Below are positions 1-10,860 of a stretch of 24,133 nt of DNA, piece by piece. Source of the DNA: Conidiobolus incongruus B7586 (lineage: Eukaryota; Entomophthoromycota; Entomophthoromycetes; Entomophthorales; Conidiobolaceae). The translations under genes and the position numbers were made by a program. The DNA lies in the NCBI GenBank assembly GCA_000697335.1, contig JNEM01016310.1, forward strand, positions 1 through 24,133, read 5' to 3'. The notes under the pieces were generated by a model, which did not search any database, was not told where the DNA came from, and saw only the letters and a list, made by a program, of their open reading frames with translations. The first letter of the stretch is position 1, and each line of letters begins with the position of its first letter.

Positions 1-422
1 TTATAATAATAATATTCAAAATAAATATTATATATAAATATTTATTTTCTAAAATAATATGATTGATATTTATTCAAGATATTATTAAATTCAAATAATA
101 AATATTTTTGAATTTAATATAAAAATAAATTAATATTATTTTAAAGATTAATTTGAATAATAATAAATATAAGAATAAATATTATAATTAGTATTATTAT
201 TATAAAAAAGTTAAAAGAATATTTAAATTTGTGTTTAAAAAACAAAAAATAAAAATGAAATTAAAATTACTTTGATATTAAAATTATAAAATGAGTAACC
301 ATTTAAGGATGAATATAAAGTTCTAAAAGAAATTAATAATTAATTATAAATAAATAAAATTTATTATGAATTAAAACTAAAATTTATAAAATATTAAATT
401 AATTGATATTTATGAAATTAAA
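1..422. other. AT-rich left flank, no gene seen
   Basis: This stretch is almost entirely A and T and has stops in every frame at short intervals. It lies downstream of the minus-strand Thr-rich gene that ends at 423, so it should hold that gene's 3' untranslated region and polyadenylation site. AATAAA-like strings are so common here that none can be singled out. Confidence 0.6.
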
Positions 423-1938
423 TCAGGCTTGAGAAGGTTTAACGTGGCATTTTTTGACCTTGGTGGTTTTGACAAGGCATTTGGTTGAATTAGGAGGAAC
501 AGTGGTATAAGTTGGATAAGTAGGCTGAGGGATAGTAGTAGGCTTGATAGGGTATTCAGGTTTGGTGGTAGTAGTGGTCTTAACAGGATATTCAGGTTTA
601 GTAGTAATGGTGGTCTTGACAGGATATTCGGGCTGAGTGGTAGTGGTAGTAGTCTTGACAGGATATTCAGGTTTGGTGGTAGTAGTGGTCTTAACAGGAT
701 ATTCAGGTTTAGTAGTAATGGTGGTCTTGACAGGATATTCGGGCTGAGTGGTAGTGGTAGTAGTCTTGACAGGATATTCAGGTTTGGTGGTAGTAGTGGT
801 CTTAACAGGATATTCAGGTTTAGTAGTAATGGTGGTCTTGACAGGATATTCGGGCTGAGTGGTAGTGGTAGTAGTCTTGACAGGATATTCAGGTTTGGTG
901 GTAGTAGTGGTCTTAACAGGATATTCAGGTTTAGTAGTAATGGTGGTCTTGACAGGATATTCGGGCTGAGTGGTAGTGGTAGTAGTCTTGACAGGATATT
1001 CAGGTTTGGTGGTAGTAGTGGTCTTAACAGGATATTCAGGTTTAGTAGTAATGGTGGTCTTGACAGGATATTCGGGCTGAGTGGTAGTGGTAGTAGTCTT
1101 GACAGGATATTCAGGTTTGGTGGTAGTAGTGGTCTTAACAGGATATTCAGGTTTAGTAGTAATGGTGGTCTTGACAGGATATTCGGGCTGAGTGGTAGTG
1201 GTAGTAGTCTTGACAGGATATTCAGGCTTAGTAGTGGTAGTGGTAGTGGTGGTCTTAACGGGGTATTCAGGTTTAGTGGTAGTAGTAGTAGTCTTGACAG
1301 GATACTCAGGTTGAGTGGTAGTGGTGGTCTTAACAGGGTATTCGGGTTGAGTAGTGGTAGTAGTCTTAACGGGATATTCGGGTTGAGTGGTAGTGGTGGT
1401 CTTAACAGGATATTCGGGTTGAGTAGTAGTGGTAGTAGTCTTAACAGGATATTCGGGCTGAGTGGTAGTGGTAGTAGTCTTGACAGGATATTCAGGCTTA
1501 GTAGTGGTAGTAGTGGTCTTAACAGGATATTCAGGTTGAGTAGTAGTGGTGGTCTTGACAGGATATTCGGGCTGAGTGGTAGTAGTCTTGACAGGATATT
1601 CAGGCTTAGTAGTGGTAGTAGTCTTTACAGGGTATTCAGGTTGAGTGGTAGTAGTGGTTTTAACAGGATATTCGGGTTGAGTGGTAGTGGTAGTAGTGGT
1701 CTTAACAGGGTATTCAGGTTTAGTGGTAGTAGTAGTGGTAGTCTTGACAGGATACTCAGGTTGAGTAGTAGTAGTGGTCTTTACAGGGTATTCAGGTTGA
1801 GTGGTAGTGGTAGTAGTGGTTTTAACAGGATATTCAGGTTGAGTGGTGGTAGTAGTGACTGGCTCAGTAGTAGTGGTAGTGGTAGTAGTTGGCTCAGTAG
1901 TGGTGGTGGTAGTAGTTGGCTCAGTAGTAGTGGTAGTG

Positions 1939-1973
<35 letters not shown>

Positions 1974-2279
1974 GGTAGTCTTGGGTTTAGTAGTAGTGGT
2001 AGTGGTTTTGCGTCTTGTAGTGGTGGTAGTTTTTGGACACCATGGCCACCAATCTGGACACCTATCAAAAAATCTTTCTTCTCCGTGTTCAAAAAGATTT
2101 ACTACCTCTGTAGGTTTAATTTCATTCTCTATAATATTTGTTGGAACGATTTGGGAATCTTTTGATGTTTCAATAGGTTGAGCTTGGAAGTTGTTATCCA
2201 AAGGACGAATAGAGTCTGCGAATGCAACTTGCAAAAATGTTGCTACAGCAACAACTTGGTATTTAGAGAATTGGACCAT
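423..2279 (-). CDS. Secreted Thr-rich PEYPVK-repeat protein, wall/adhesin-like
   Basis: One uninterrupted frame encodes 618 residues. Residues 1-21 look like a cleavable signal peptide: a short basic N-terminus, the hydrophobic run VVAVATFLQVAF, then Ala-Asp at the likely cleavage site. Residues 22-82 are a non-repetitive head with a Cys/Trp-rich patch (C74, three Trp, C81). From about residue 84 to 590 the chain is nearly all threonine runs of 4-8, first separated by EP and then by about 35 units of [K/Q]PEYPVK. The tail (about 591-618) has an N-glycosylation sequon NST and two more cysteines (601, 611). No C-terminal hydrophobic GPI signal or membrane segment is visible. Known families suggest such Thr/Pro tracts are heavily O-mannosylated and extended, so a wall-linked or extracellular stalk is my inference. 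The codons are almost all ACT/ACC, far less AT-rich than the flanks. I do not recognise a named family. The start is the only Met before the signal peptide and has a TATA box 76-84 nt upstream. Confidence 0.85.
551..1229 (-). repeat. Six 111-bp tandem repeats inside the Thr-rich gene
   Basis: The C-terminal half of the repeat domain is built from a higher-order unit of 37 codons: three PEYPV modules led by a six-Thr/Gln, a TTITT/Lys and a five-Thr/Lys spacer. The GGCTGAG marker recurs at 631, 742, 853, 964, 1075 and 1186, exactly 111 nt apart. Copies 631-741 through 1075-1185 read as identical base for base. Identity fades just before 551 and after about 1229. The older modules (about 1230-1830) are individually diverged in Thr-run length. 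Confidence 0.95.
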
Positions 2280-2354
2280 GTTTTAATTAGATTTGAACAA
2301 GTATTAGGTTTATGTCTCAAGCCTCTTATTTTCTTTTACAGCAATGACAACACC

Positions 2355-2363
2355 TTTTATATA
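2355..2363 (-). promoter_or_regulatory. TATA box of the Thr-rich gene
   Basis: The minus strand reads TATATAAAAGG here, 76-84 nt before the start codon at 2279. The adjoining GG makes it stand out from random AT sequence, and a comparable box lies at a similar distance before three other genes in the window. Confidence 0.6.
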
Positions 2364-2369
2364 AATTGA

Positions 2370-5300
2370 TATTTCACATGCTTATATTTTATATTTATTG
2401 TAAACTTTCATAGATATGATTATTCTCATTAATCCAAAATTTGATTAAGTGTAATAATTTGTAACCAAACCTTCAAGATTACAACCAATATTTACTGCAT
2501 GTGACTTCATATATGAAGAATGTTAAATTTATCTATTAATTTTCCTTTATCTCAAAATGATTCTTTTGAATAATGTAAATGAAAAATCAATCGATATATA
2601 ATTCTAATACATTAATTTTATCGACAAGCCATTAGTAATTCTTTATAATCTTATTTTGAATTTTAGATGGCTGGAGAGTTCAATGGTGTATGTTCTAGAG
2701 CTTAGAATATTTTGAATTGAGGCATTTATTAACTTTCACATTCAATAAGTGGGTCATATTTTTGTTTGAAATAATCCAGGTTATTATTGAATTTTAATTC
2801 ACAATATTTCAAAAAGAATGAATATAAATGATCAATCATCCGTCAAATTAACAAAACATGAAACATAGTAAGGCTAAAGTATTATAATATATAAATTACA
2901 TAATCATTAAAATTCTTAAAAGTTATTGAATATGATTGAAAATTCCTAACAATCAGAATAATTAAATTAGAGCATAGTACAGACAAACATTATAAATTGA
3001 GTGGATAAACGATACAAATTAGTAAAATAGCATTATGTTATTTATTTGTAATTGAGTTTAGGTTAAAAATTAGGAGTTAATGGAAATATTTTAATATTGG
3101 ATAGTTTGGTGTTGAGCAAATTTTCCCAAGTCATCCTCTTTCTAAGAAATATTTTTCCTTCAATCGTCCAATTTAAAATGATTTTTTATATTCCAATTGT
3201 TCATACTTATTTCTTTAGATTTGAAATTTAGTTTCAATTCATAAAAGATGGCATACGATAGATAGTGATTCTGACCCATTATAATGCTGGAACTTCCACT
3301 TTGAGAAACACTGATATATACTATTATTTATTTAACTTTCCAAACTAATTATTAAAATCTCAACAAACCAGTTTATACTTTGAAGTATCCTTCATTTAAT
3401 CGGATAAATTGAATTAAAATATCACTATATGTTTAACAACAGCTTTGATTCAACTAATATAATAGTAATATATATTTAGAGTTAAAAGATTAAGAGATTT
3501 AAATATATTTTGATAATGAGTTTCTGTAGACTTGAGTTTTTTTCATGATCAATCAGTTTCAAAAGTTTATTTACATATCCAATTCAATTTGGCCATGTGA
3601 ATTTTTACATTTTCTTACAAATAACCGTAATGCAAGCCTCATTTAAATTGAAAAATTATTTCCATTAATTTTCAACTTTATAAATATTAATTAAAATATG
3701 TTAAACTAACTTATGATTTATAAATTTCAACAATTGAGATAAATTAATATAATAATTTTTAAACATTTTATACAACTGTCCAAATGAGAATTAATCCTGT
3801 AATAAATAACTTTAATTCTCATTTCGCTAATATCAAGTATTTTATTCAAAAAATAGAAATAAACAAAATCTAACCATATTAATTGGATTTTATAATATAT
3901 AAAATTACACAATTTTTTCTAATTTGGTTATATTAATAAAATAAATTATCAAATTTTAATTCTTAAAGTAGTTATAAATATTTAAAATCTACAAAAGTTA
4001 GTATAAATTATATTTTGTATTACCATCACTAAACAATTTTCCATATGTATTTTGTATGATATAATTTTAGCGAATATTTATTATTAATTTATATTCATTA
4101 TTATTAAATAATTAAATTTTATAATGATTAATATAAGACTTAGTAACTATAGTGTATTTGGTACAATATAAAATATCGATTTTATGATTAATTTTTATTT
4201 AATATAACTATTTTCCATATTGAAGATCTTTATAATTCAAAGATTTATTGATTCATATTTTAAATATAATAAAATATTCGATATAATAGATTATAAAATA
4301 TCCCTGATTTTAAGTTTAAATATATAAATGTATTATTTCATAAAGTAACACACTTTAAAATATAGGCTATCGTAAGATATATATAAATCTATATATAAAT
4401 TAATTTTGATAATTTAACTAGTATTGATAGGTCATGCTATATAATATAAACAAAGTATTTTTAATATTAACAATCACACATATTTTTTTAGCATCATCAA
4501 AATCTAGATAGGATTTCAATATTTTGAAAAAATTTATTTAAATATTTTTTCATTTAAGAATTAAAATTATATATGCCTATTATTAGTTTAATTTCTATTG
4601 CACTGATATATGGAATTTATTTATCTAACCATACATTTAATTTGTTACAATTGAATTGAATTATAGTTTTTATAAAATTAATTTTAAAATAAATAAAAAC
4701 ATTAATAAATTATTTTATTATTCAATGATTTAATCTTTATAAAATTTAATTTATTTAATTGAGATTGCCTTTATCAACCTATGTTATTATATCAATATTA
4801 GTTTCAAGTATTCATGAATTTAATATATATATTCACTCTATTATATATTATCAAATTAATTATCATTTATAATAATTAATTTTAAAATATTCTAATATCA
4901 ATATAATAGCTATTACTATCAATTATTATTATTATTATTATTTATAAATTTAAACATTTAAAATATTATAATATAAAAAGAAGATTATATAATAGTATCA
5001 GTATTATGATATATCATTTTTTATATTCTAAAAATAATATATAAGTTATTATTATAATAATGATAACTATTATAAGAATTTGGGAAAAATATATTATTAA
5101 ATATTAAATAATCATATAAACAAATTATATTCAAATGTAAATATTTTACTCAATTGGATATAATTGTATTTTTAAGCATTCTTGATATAATATATTGTTA
5201 TTTATATTTTATATGGGTTGCTCTTATATATCTATATATATACCAATTTGAAATATATAAATTAAAAATTGAAGAATTTTGAGATTATTTAATATTTGAT

Positions 5301-7037
5301 ATAATTATATTATAAAGTTACTTTTTTTAGATCTATGTAAATATATGATGAACTTGGTTTATTAATTTTTTAAATATTTCAAATTTATAATATTAGTTTT
5401 AATTATAAATTTTTATTACAAGATTTTATTCAATACTTAATAAATATACTATCCTCAATTTTAACTCGATTCATACTTATCTAGCTTATTTATCGTCAAA
5501 ACTTGGAAATTCTCTTAAATTACAGCACTTTTCATAAGAATTATATATCACAATTTTCAATTTTAGAGTTTTATATTAGTCTAAATTAATATGAAAAAGT
5601 GAAATATTATTTATAATATTATAATAATTGAATTCCATCGTTTTTCTTAATTAAAGTGAATGATTTATACTCTATGTGATTTTTTTTCACTTTATCATAA
5701 AATCAGTTCTGATATCAGATTATTTCTTTTATTGAAGATAAAATCAGTAATTATTTTATCCCATGTTGTATTTCAAAATACACGTCCGTATTAATTTGAT
5801 AGTCAATATTATTCCTAATACAGAATGATTTTGTAGATTCATAATCAAACCATACTCTTTGTTGGATTATAACCAAATCCTATCTCATTCATTGAATGAA
5901 TTATTTAAACCCAGGGGTGACAAATTGGATATTCTGCTACGACTTTTCAACAGTAAGTAAACGATAAAGAGCATATTTAATAAATAAATTTACTAAATTG
6001 TATTGCCGGTACTTTTCTAACTACTATTTTCATTTACAATTATATCACAATATGCAGTACCCAAACACTTTTTAATATATATTTGTATTAATTTTAATGA
6101 TTTAATAACCATAATATTATATTCATAATACTTGAACAATATCATCGGTTTTTGATATTATTCAATTCTAATTTCCGATGCTTATTAATTAACTAATGAT
6201 TTTTACATAATTTGAAATTTTTTTGAAACTTATTATTACCTCTTATTATAAACACAAAGCATATTGGATTTAATAATTAACCATAATTTATATGTAATAT
6301 TTAAAAAATAAGTGTATTATAGGTGTATTATATCTATATCAAAATTAAAGTAAACTGTTACTGAAATCTATATTTAATAACTTTTTCAAATCTGATTTAT
6401 TTTATTTTTTAGTCAAGTATCAATAAAGCTAAATGCAAATTTTTAAGTTTCATAAAGTTAAAAATACACTGTAAATCATAATCTAATTACTTATCAGTTA
6501 ATATTTTCTTAAACAAAAAAAGATTTAATTTATATAAAACATTTAATAATATAAATACAAAATATTAAATTATTTATAATCAATTTTACCTAAAATCAAA
6601 GGTTTTAATTTCATAAAAGAATAATTCAAAAATTTAATTCAAATTTTAATAAAATTCAAAACTCTGTTTATAATAAAATATACAATTTATTAAGTTTAAG
6701 ATCATAATGAATATTGACAAATTAAAAGAGCTTATGCTTTAAAGATTCTTAATTTAATATTCGAATAATCTATAGTCTTATTTAATAATTCATAATTATC
6801 TTAATTAGATATATATTCAAAAAATTCTTAAATTATAAAATAGAAAATTTCTTAAAGAAGTATTATTTAAAATTTCAATTTAAGAACAGACTTAATATAT
6901 TATTAAGTTGTAAATATTTATCAAATCCATTTAAAATATACTTAAAAAAATGATATAATTAAGAATACTTTGTATAATATAAAAAGATATAGCAAACCTC
7001 AACTTAATCAATAAAAAAAATCAATTATAGCTTCAAA
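2370..7037. other. 4.7-kb AT-rich spacer between divergent genes
   Basis: This lies between the 5' ends of the minus-strand Thr-rich gene and the plus-strand paraoxonase-like copy, so both promoters must be inside it. Open frames here are short (61 codons at most, minus strand at 3727-3912) and have the low-complexity composition expected by chance. A slightly less AT-rich patch at about 5760-5960 shows no coding frame or tRNA fold that I can recognise. No repeats longer than short ATT/TA runs were seen. Confidence 0.6.
6978..6986 (+). promoter_or_regulatory. TATA-like box of upstream paraoxonase copy
   Basis: TATAAAAAG lies 60 nt before the ATG at 7038. The spacing and sequence resemble TATAAAAAAGG 52 nt before the intact paralogue, which suggests that the promoter core was duplicated along with the gene. 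Confidence 0.45.
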
Positions 7038-7191
7038 ATGACTAGAGAATTATTGTCCCCAATTAATATTCTAATTTTATCAATTATGATATATTTTATT
7101 TATAATCATTATAAAATAAATTTTGCACCATTATTAAGTTTATCACCAATTAAAAAAGAATTAGAAAAGAATCAATATCAAGTGGTTAAAG

Positions 7192-7242
7192 GTAGATTAC
7201 AATGCTAATATTATAAATAAATATTGATATGGTGAATTTTAG
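7192..7242 (+). other. Intron 1 of the upstream paraoxonase copy
   Basis: The intron runs from GTAGAT to TTTTAG and is 51 nt long. It splits the glycine codon of VKGP after its first base. The intact paralogue has an intron at the identical codon and phase (11658-11714, 57 nt), so the intron predates the duplication. Confidence 0.8.
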
Positions 7243-7426
7243 GCCCAAAAGGTTGTGAAGACATCATTATACCAAGGGATGCAAATTTTGGAATTTTAGC
7301 TTATGGTCATGATATTTTATTTAAGGAAACTTGGTTAACTTATAAATTTCATAATTTATATAAAAATCCTTTAAAAAAAAAGATAAATTAGATAAATTAG
7401 ATAAATTTTATATTTTTGATTTAAAG

Positions 7427-7505
7427 GTAATATATATTTTTTATTTTATTTTAAATTAAATAATAGTAATAATAATTTAATTTTGATTGGACAAATAAAT
7501 TATAG
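7427..7505 (+). other. Intron 2 of the upstream paraoxonase copy, acceptor shifted
   Basis: The donor is GTAATA in phase 0. The usable acceptor is TATAG at 7501-7505, 15 nt beyond the position equivalent to the paralogue's acceptor. Those 15 nt align with five codons (TNQLE) of the paralogue and now end in TAG. Confidence 0.65.
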
Positions 7506-8422
7506 GATATACCTATTAAAAATCTTCCAATTGGTCAAACTTTAGATGTCCATGGATTTGATATGATTGCGGATCCTAAACGTAAAGACAGTTATCTGTT
7601 ATACGTGATCAATCATATGAGGAATAGTAGTGAAACTGTTGAAAAATTTTATTATGATGCTAATACCAAGGAATTGGAGTGGTTTGCAACTGAATACCCT
7701 AAACTCGAAGAGATGGTCAATCCAAATGGGTTAGCATTTCTAGGTGCGGATAATTACCTGGTCACAAGTAGCTCTAAATACAAGAGTAAATTTATGCTCA
7801 ATCTTCAAAAATATGGTTTTTTCAAGGGTGGGTTAATTACATACTTCAAGCCTAATAGTATATCAATTATTTCTGATCACATCCCATTTCCAAATGGGAT
7901 TGCTCCCTCTAAAGATGGGAAATTTTTATTTGTTTCAAGTACTTTAAACGCTAATAACCAAGTTTATAAAATATTTAGAAATGCTAAAAGTGATATTGAA
8001 TTCAGCCATTTTGGTAATATTCATGTCGATATTTTGCCTGATAATCTTAATGTCGACTCCTCTACAGGCGATATTTTTGCTACTGGAGTGATTAAACCTT
8101 TTGAAGCGACTGCGTATCTAGCAGATCCTGAACCTCCCAAAATTGGTCGAAAGGTTGCATTTAGGGTAATCAGAATCAAAATTCACAAGAGAGCAACCAA
8201 CGAGAATGACTATGAATTTAAGACTGAGACAATATTGGAGCATGATGGCACCTTAACTCAATTGGCTACTGTTTCTGCTCCTCATTCAAAACTGAATTGA
8301 ATTTTGATAGGTATATTGTATACTGAAGAGATCTTACATTGTAAATTGGATCCTGAAAGAAACTGACTTAAAAAATTCATTGCAATAATTTATCCAATCT
8401 CCAAAATTATAATATTTAATGT

Positions 8423-8425
<3 letters not shown>

Positions 8426-8453
<28 letters not shown>
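8426..8453. repeat. AT dinucleotide microsatellite
   Basis: About 14 uninterrupted AT units lie within a near-palindromic context (TTAA before, TTAA after). They start about 60 nt after the last stop of the broken paraoxonase copy. Confidence 0.9.
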
Positions 8454-8457
<4 letters not shown>

Positions 8458-9140
8458 TATAAAATTTCATATTGATTCTTGAACTGACCTAATATATCTT
8501 TTTTAATTTATTAAACAAAAATTATTCTTAATTTTATTTTTTGTATAATATATTATTGAAAATATTATAAATTATAATTATTATTTAGATTTTAATTATT
8601 AATTCCAATTATTATAAATTATATAAGTTAAAATATTATATCATTGATGAGATAAGATATTTTTCAATTTTTTTTATGTCAATTTATATTAGTTGCAGAA
8701 ATTTATCAAGTTATATCAATTTTTCTTTTTTATTTAAGTTTAAATGTTAATCTAGTCTTTAAATATATTTTTTTTAAAATATAATTATTTCAATGATTTA
8801 AATTATTGCAATTGATATTTAATTAAATATAACCCAAATAGAAATACACCATTAAATATATCACTTTTTTTACCAATTATTGAATATATATATATATTAG
8901 CTAATTTAAACTGTTTAGACTTATAGCAAATATATAATAATTCGATTTTACAATTTGTGAATAAATTTTTTACAAATCAATATATAAATAAAATATATTA
9001 CTATTAATTTGTTTTATAATTTTGAAAAATAATTTATAATTTGATATTATTAATATTATATATAATCATCAGATTTTAATATAAAATAATTAAATTTTAT
9101 TTTTAAATTAAGAAATTTGATTTATGAAATTATAAATATA

Positions 9141-9159
9141 AGATGTGTATAAGAGACAG
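9141..9159 (+). other. Tn5/Nextera mosaic end, likely library artefact
   Basis: The 19 bases AGATGTGTATAAGAGACAG match exactly the hyperactive Tn5 transposase mosaic end used in Nextera tagmentation libraries. A chance match of 19 bases with six G and two C is negligible in this AT-rich spacer. No remaining adapter bases lie to its left, and no Tn5 or IS50 genes lie nearby. The most economical reading is untrimmed adapter carried into the assembly, so the bases on either side may not be truly adjacent in the genome. Confidence 0.93.
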
Positions 9160-10479
9160 ATATATATTATTATATAATTAAATAAATCTTTGTAATAGCT
9201 ATTCATAAAATATATTAAGCTTTTATTATATTTATTGTTATTAGAATAAATTCCAAATATATATATAATCTAGAATCACAATATAATATTATTCATTAAT
9301 ATATTATTCATATATATCATTATTATATTTAGTATCATATAATTTACTCATTTTGATAAATAAGAAAATACATATATAATATGGCAATTTTATAGTATTT
9401 AAATAAATAAAGAAAATATTAAATCTTTCCTATAATTTTTGCTTAGTTTATAGCAATTAACATTCAAAATGAAAATATGATTAGTATAATATAAGACATA
9501 TTACTATATAATATTATTTTTAACTAAATAATTTTTCTTATAATTAGTAATATTTGAAAATATCTTGGTAATGCCCAATCAAAGTATTATGGGTACAATA
9601 AAAATTTAAGAAATTTACTATTATTTAGTTATAATTATTTGATATAATCTTATATTATTCAATTATACTAAATACTGAATTTTGTATAAAATTCAATAAT
9701 CCCTTTTAAATAAATTATTCATTTAAAACGTATTTAGAAAATTTAGCATTTGTTTAGCTGAGAAGTATAATTATTATTATAGTAGTAATTCTTGATATAT
9801 ATTTTTTTAATTGAAATTTATATAGATTTTATATCTTGTTCAAAAATTGATAGGATGCAAAATATTAACATTTGGATATTTAATCCAATAATATTACAAT
9901 GAAATTAATTTAATGATAAATTAAAATTAATTTTAGTTATTAAAATATTGGGTAAGTTTATTAAAAATTATCAGTTTTATGAACTAATGAATGGATGATC
10001 AAGGAACATTTGATCAATTTCTGTAACTATTGTAATTGCTTCTACAAGCTTCATTTGAATTATTCCATGAAGAAATTGAATTTTTCTTTTTATACATCTA
10101 TATGAAGCATTAATTCTATCAACTCAACAGATTCATTAAAAAATTGATTAAATATAAGCGATGAATTGACTAAAACCTTTCAAAAATAGCATAATCCTTT
10201 CACATTTTCGACTAGTTAAAATCATAGATAATCATAGCTTCGTAATTTTTCTTATTCAGAATTGTGAAACTATCTTCAAGATAAATATTAATCATAAAAT
10301 TAGGAATTAAAATCTAAATATTACTGTATATTGATAATTTGTTTTTCGATATTATAATTAAATTGGATATAAACTTTCTTATATAACTGAATCCTTATTA
10401 TATATTCTAAACTAATTGCTAAATAAAATTTAGTATTCAAATAACTGTAAATATACTGAAACTGATTTTTTATATTTGA

Positions 10480-10860
10480 ACGCCAAAGGATTAATAGAAA
10501 TATTTCATTTTCATATTATCACGAGCCAGATGACTCCCTTCTACCAAAGTATTTTTACATCAACCTAATGCTAAAGTCATTTTCCCCTCGCATACTATCT
10601 GCTCCCACTCTATCTTTTAATTGGCAGATGAGACAAGTCACCGGAGGATCTCATGAATCACCTTACCCAATTCACTCTATATAAAACCCGGAATTAGAGC
10701 TATCTTCAACAAGGAGAGTGATCCGGGCCCTCCCAGCTATTTGACTAAAACCAATAAACTTCCTATCTCCCTAACACTTACCTGGAATTCCACAGATCTC
10801 TCTCTTTTATTTAAACTACTCTAGACACGGCTTCCCCAAGACCTGTTAATATAATTAAAT
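10480..10860 (+). other. GC-enriched island with TATA box and AATAAA
   Basis: Within very AT-rich spacer this stretch of about 380 nt is clearly richer in G and C, with strings such as ACCCGG, ATCCGGGCCC and CACGAGCCAG. TATATAAAA sits at 10678-10686 and AATAAA at 10753-10758. CCCGGA (10687-10692) can pair with TCCGGG (10722-10727), with a smaller UCUU/AAGG stem inside. No frame stays open for a useful length. Options are a non-coding transcript with a real promoter, the remnant of a solo LTR-like element (TATA plus poly-A signal at this spacing is typical, but I could not find terminal repeats or a target duplication), or an old gene relic. I cannot choose among them. Confidence 0.45.

Larger units (their letters stand above)
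7038..8366 (+). pseudogene. Paraoxonase-like copy, probably broken
   Basis: This is a close paralogue of the gene at 11504-12815, with the same three-exon layout. Exon 1 is 7038-7191, which encodes an N-terminal hydrophobic anchor. Exon 2 is 7243-7426. Exon 3 is 7506-8366. It keeps the PON-type motifs CED, VHGFD, VINH, NPNG, FPNG and PDN. Three things argue that it is no longer normal. First, exon 2 is one base out of frame: after a run of nine A (7373-7381) the frame reaches TAG at 7389, while the +1 frame continues the conserved sequence. Second, TGA at 8298-8300 stops it 21 codons before a second stop at 8364; the intervening codons still encode the conserved closing strand (ILIGILYTEEILHCKL). 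Third, the ancestral acceptor of intron 2 has changed from GATTAG to GATTGG (7485-7490). An internal ATG at 7563 opens 245 codons but would lack the N-terminal blade and His of the active site. A base-calling error in the A run could explain the frameshift but not the stop. Sequence outside the lesions is well conserved, so decay is recent. Confidence 0.75.

Noticed and set aside
1311-2165. Plus-strand open frame of 284 codons rich in Gly, Ser, Phe and Arg
   Set aside because: It is the reverse complement of the Thr-repeat region; the repeat lacks stops in several frames. There is no promoter or independent support.
3170-3345. Minus-strand stretch of about 50 codons that reads protein-like
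   Set aside because: Length is within chance expectation, there is no recognisable motif, and stops lie on both sides without plausible splice sites.
3727-3912. Minus-strand frame of 61 codons
   Set aside because: Length is expected by chance, the composition is Ile/Tyr-rich low complexity, and no motif or promoter is seen.
10480-10860. Calling the GC-enriched island a solo LTR
   Set aside because: TATA and AATAAA spacing fits, but no terminal TG/CA ends, terminal repeats or target-site duplication could be located, so the family call is not supported.
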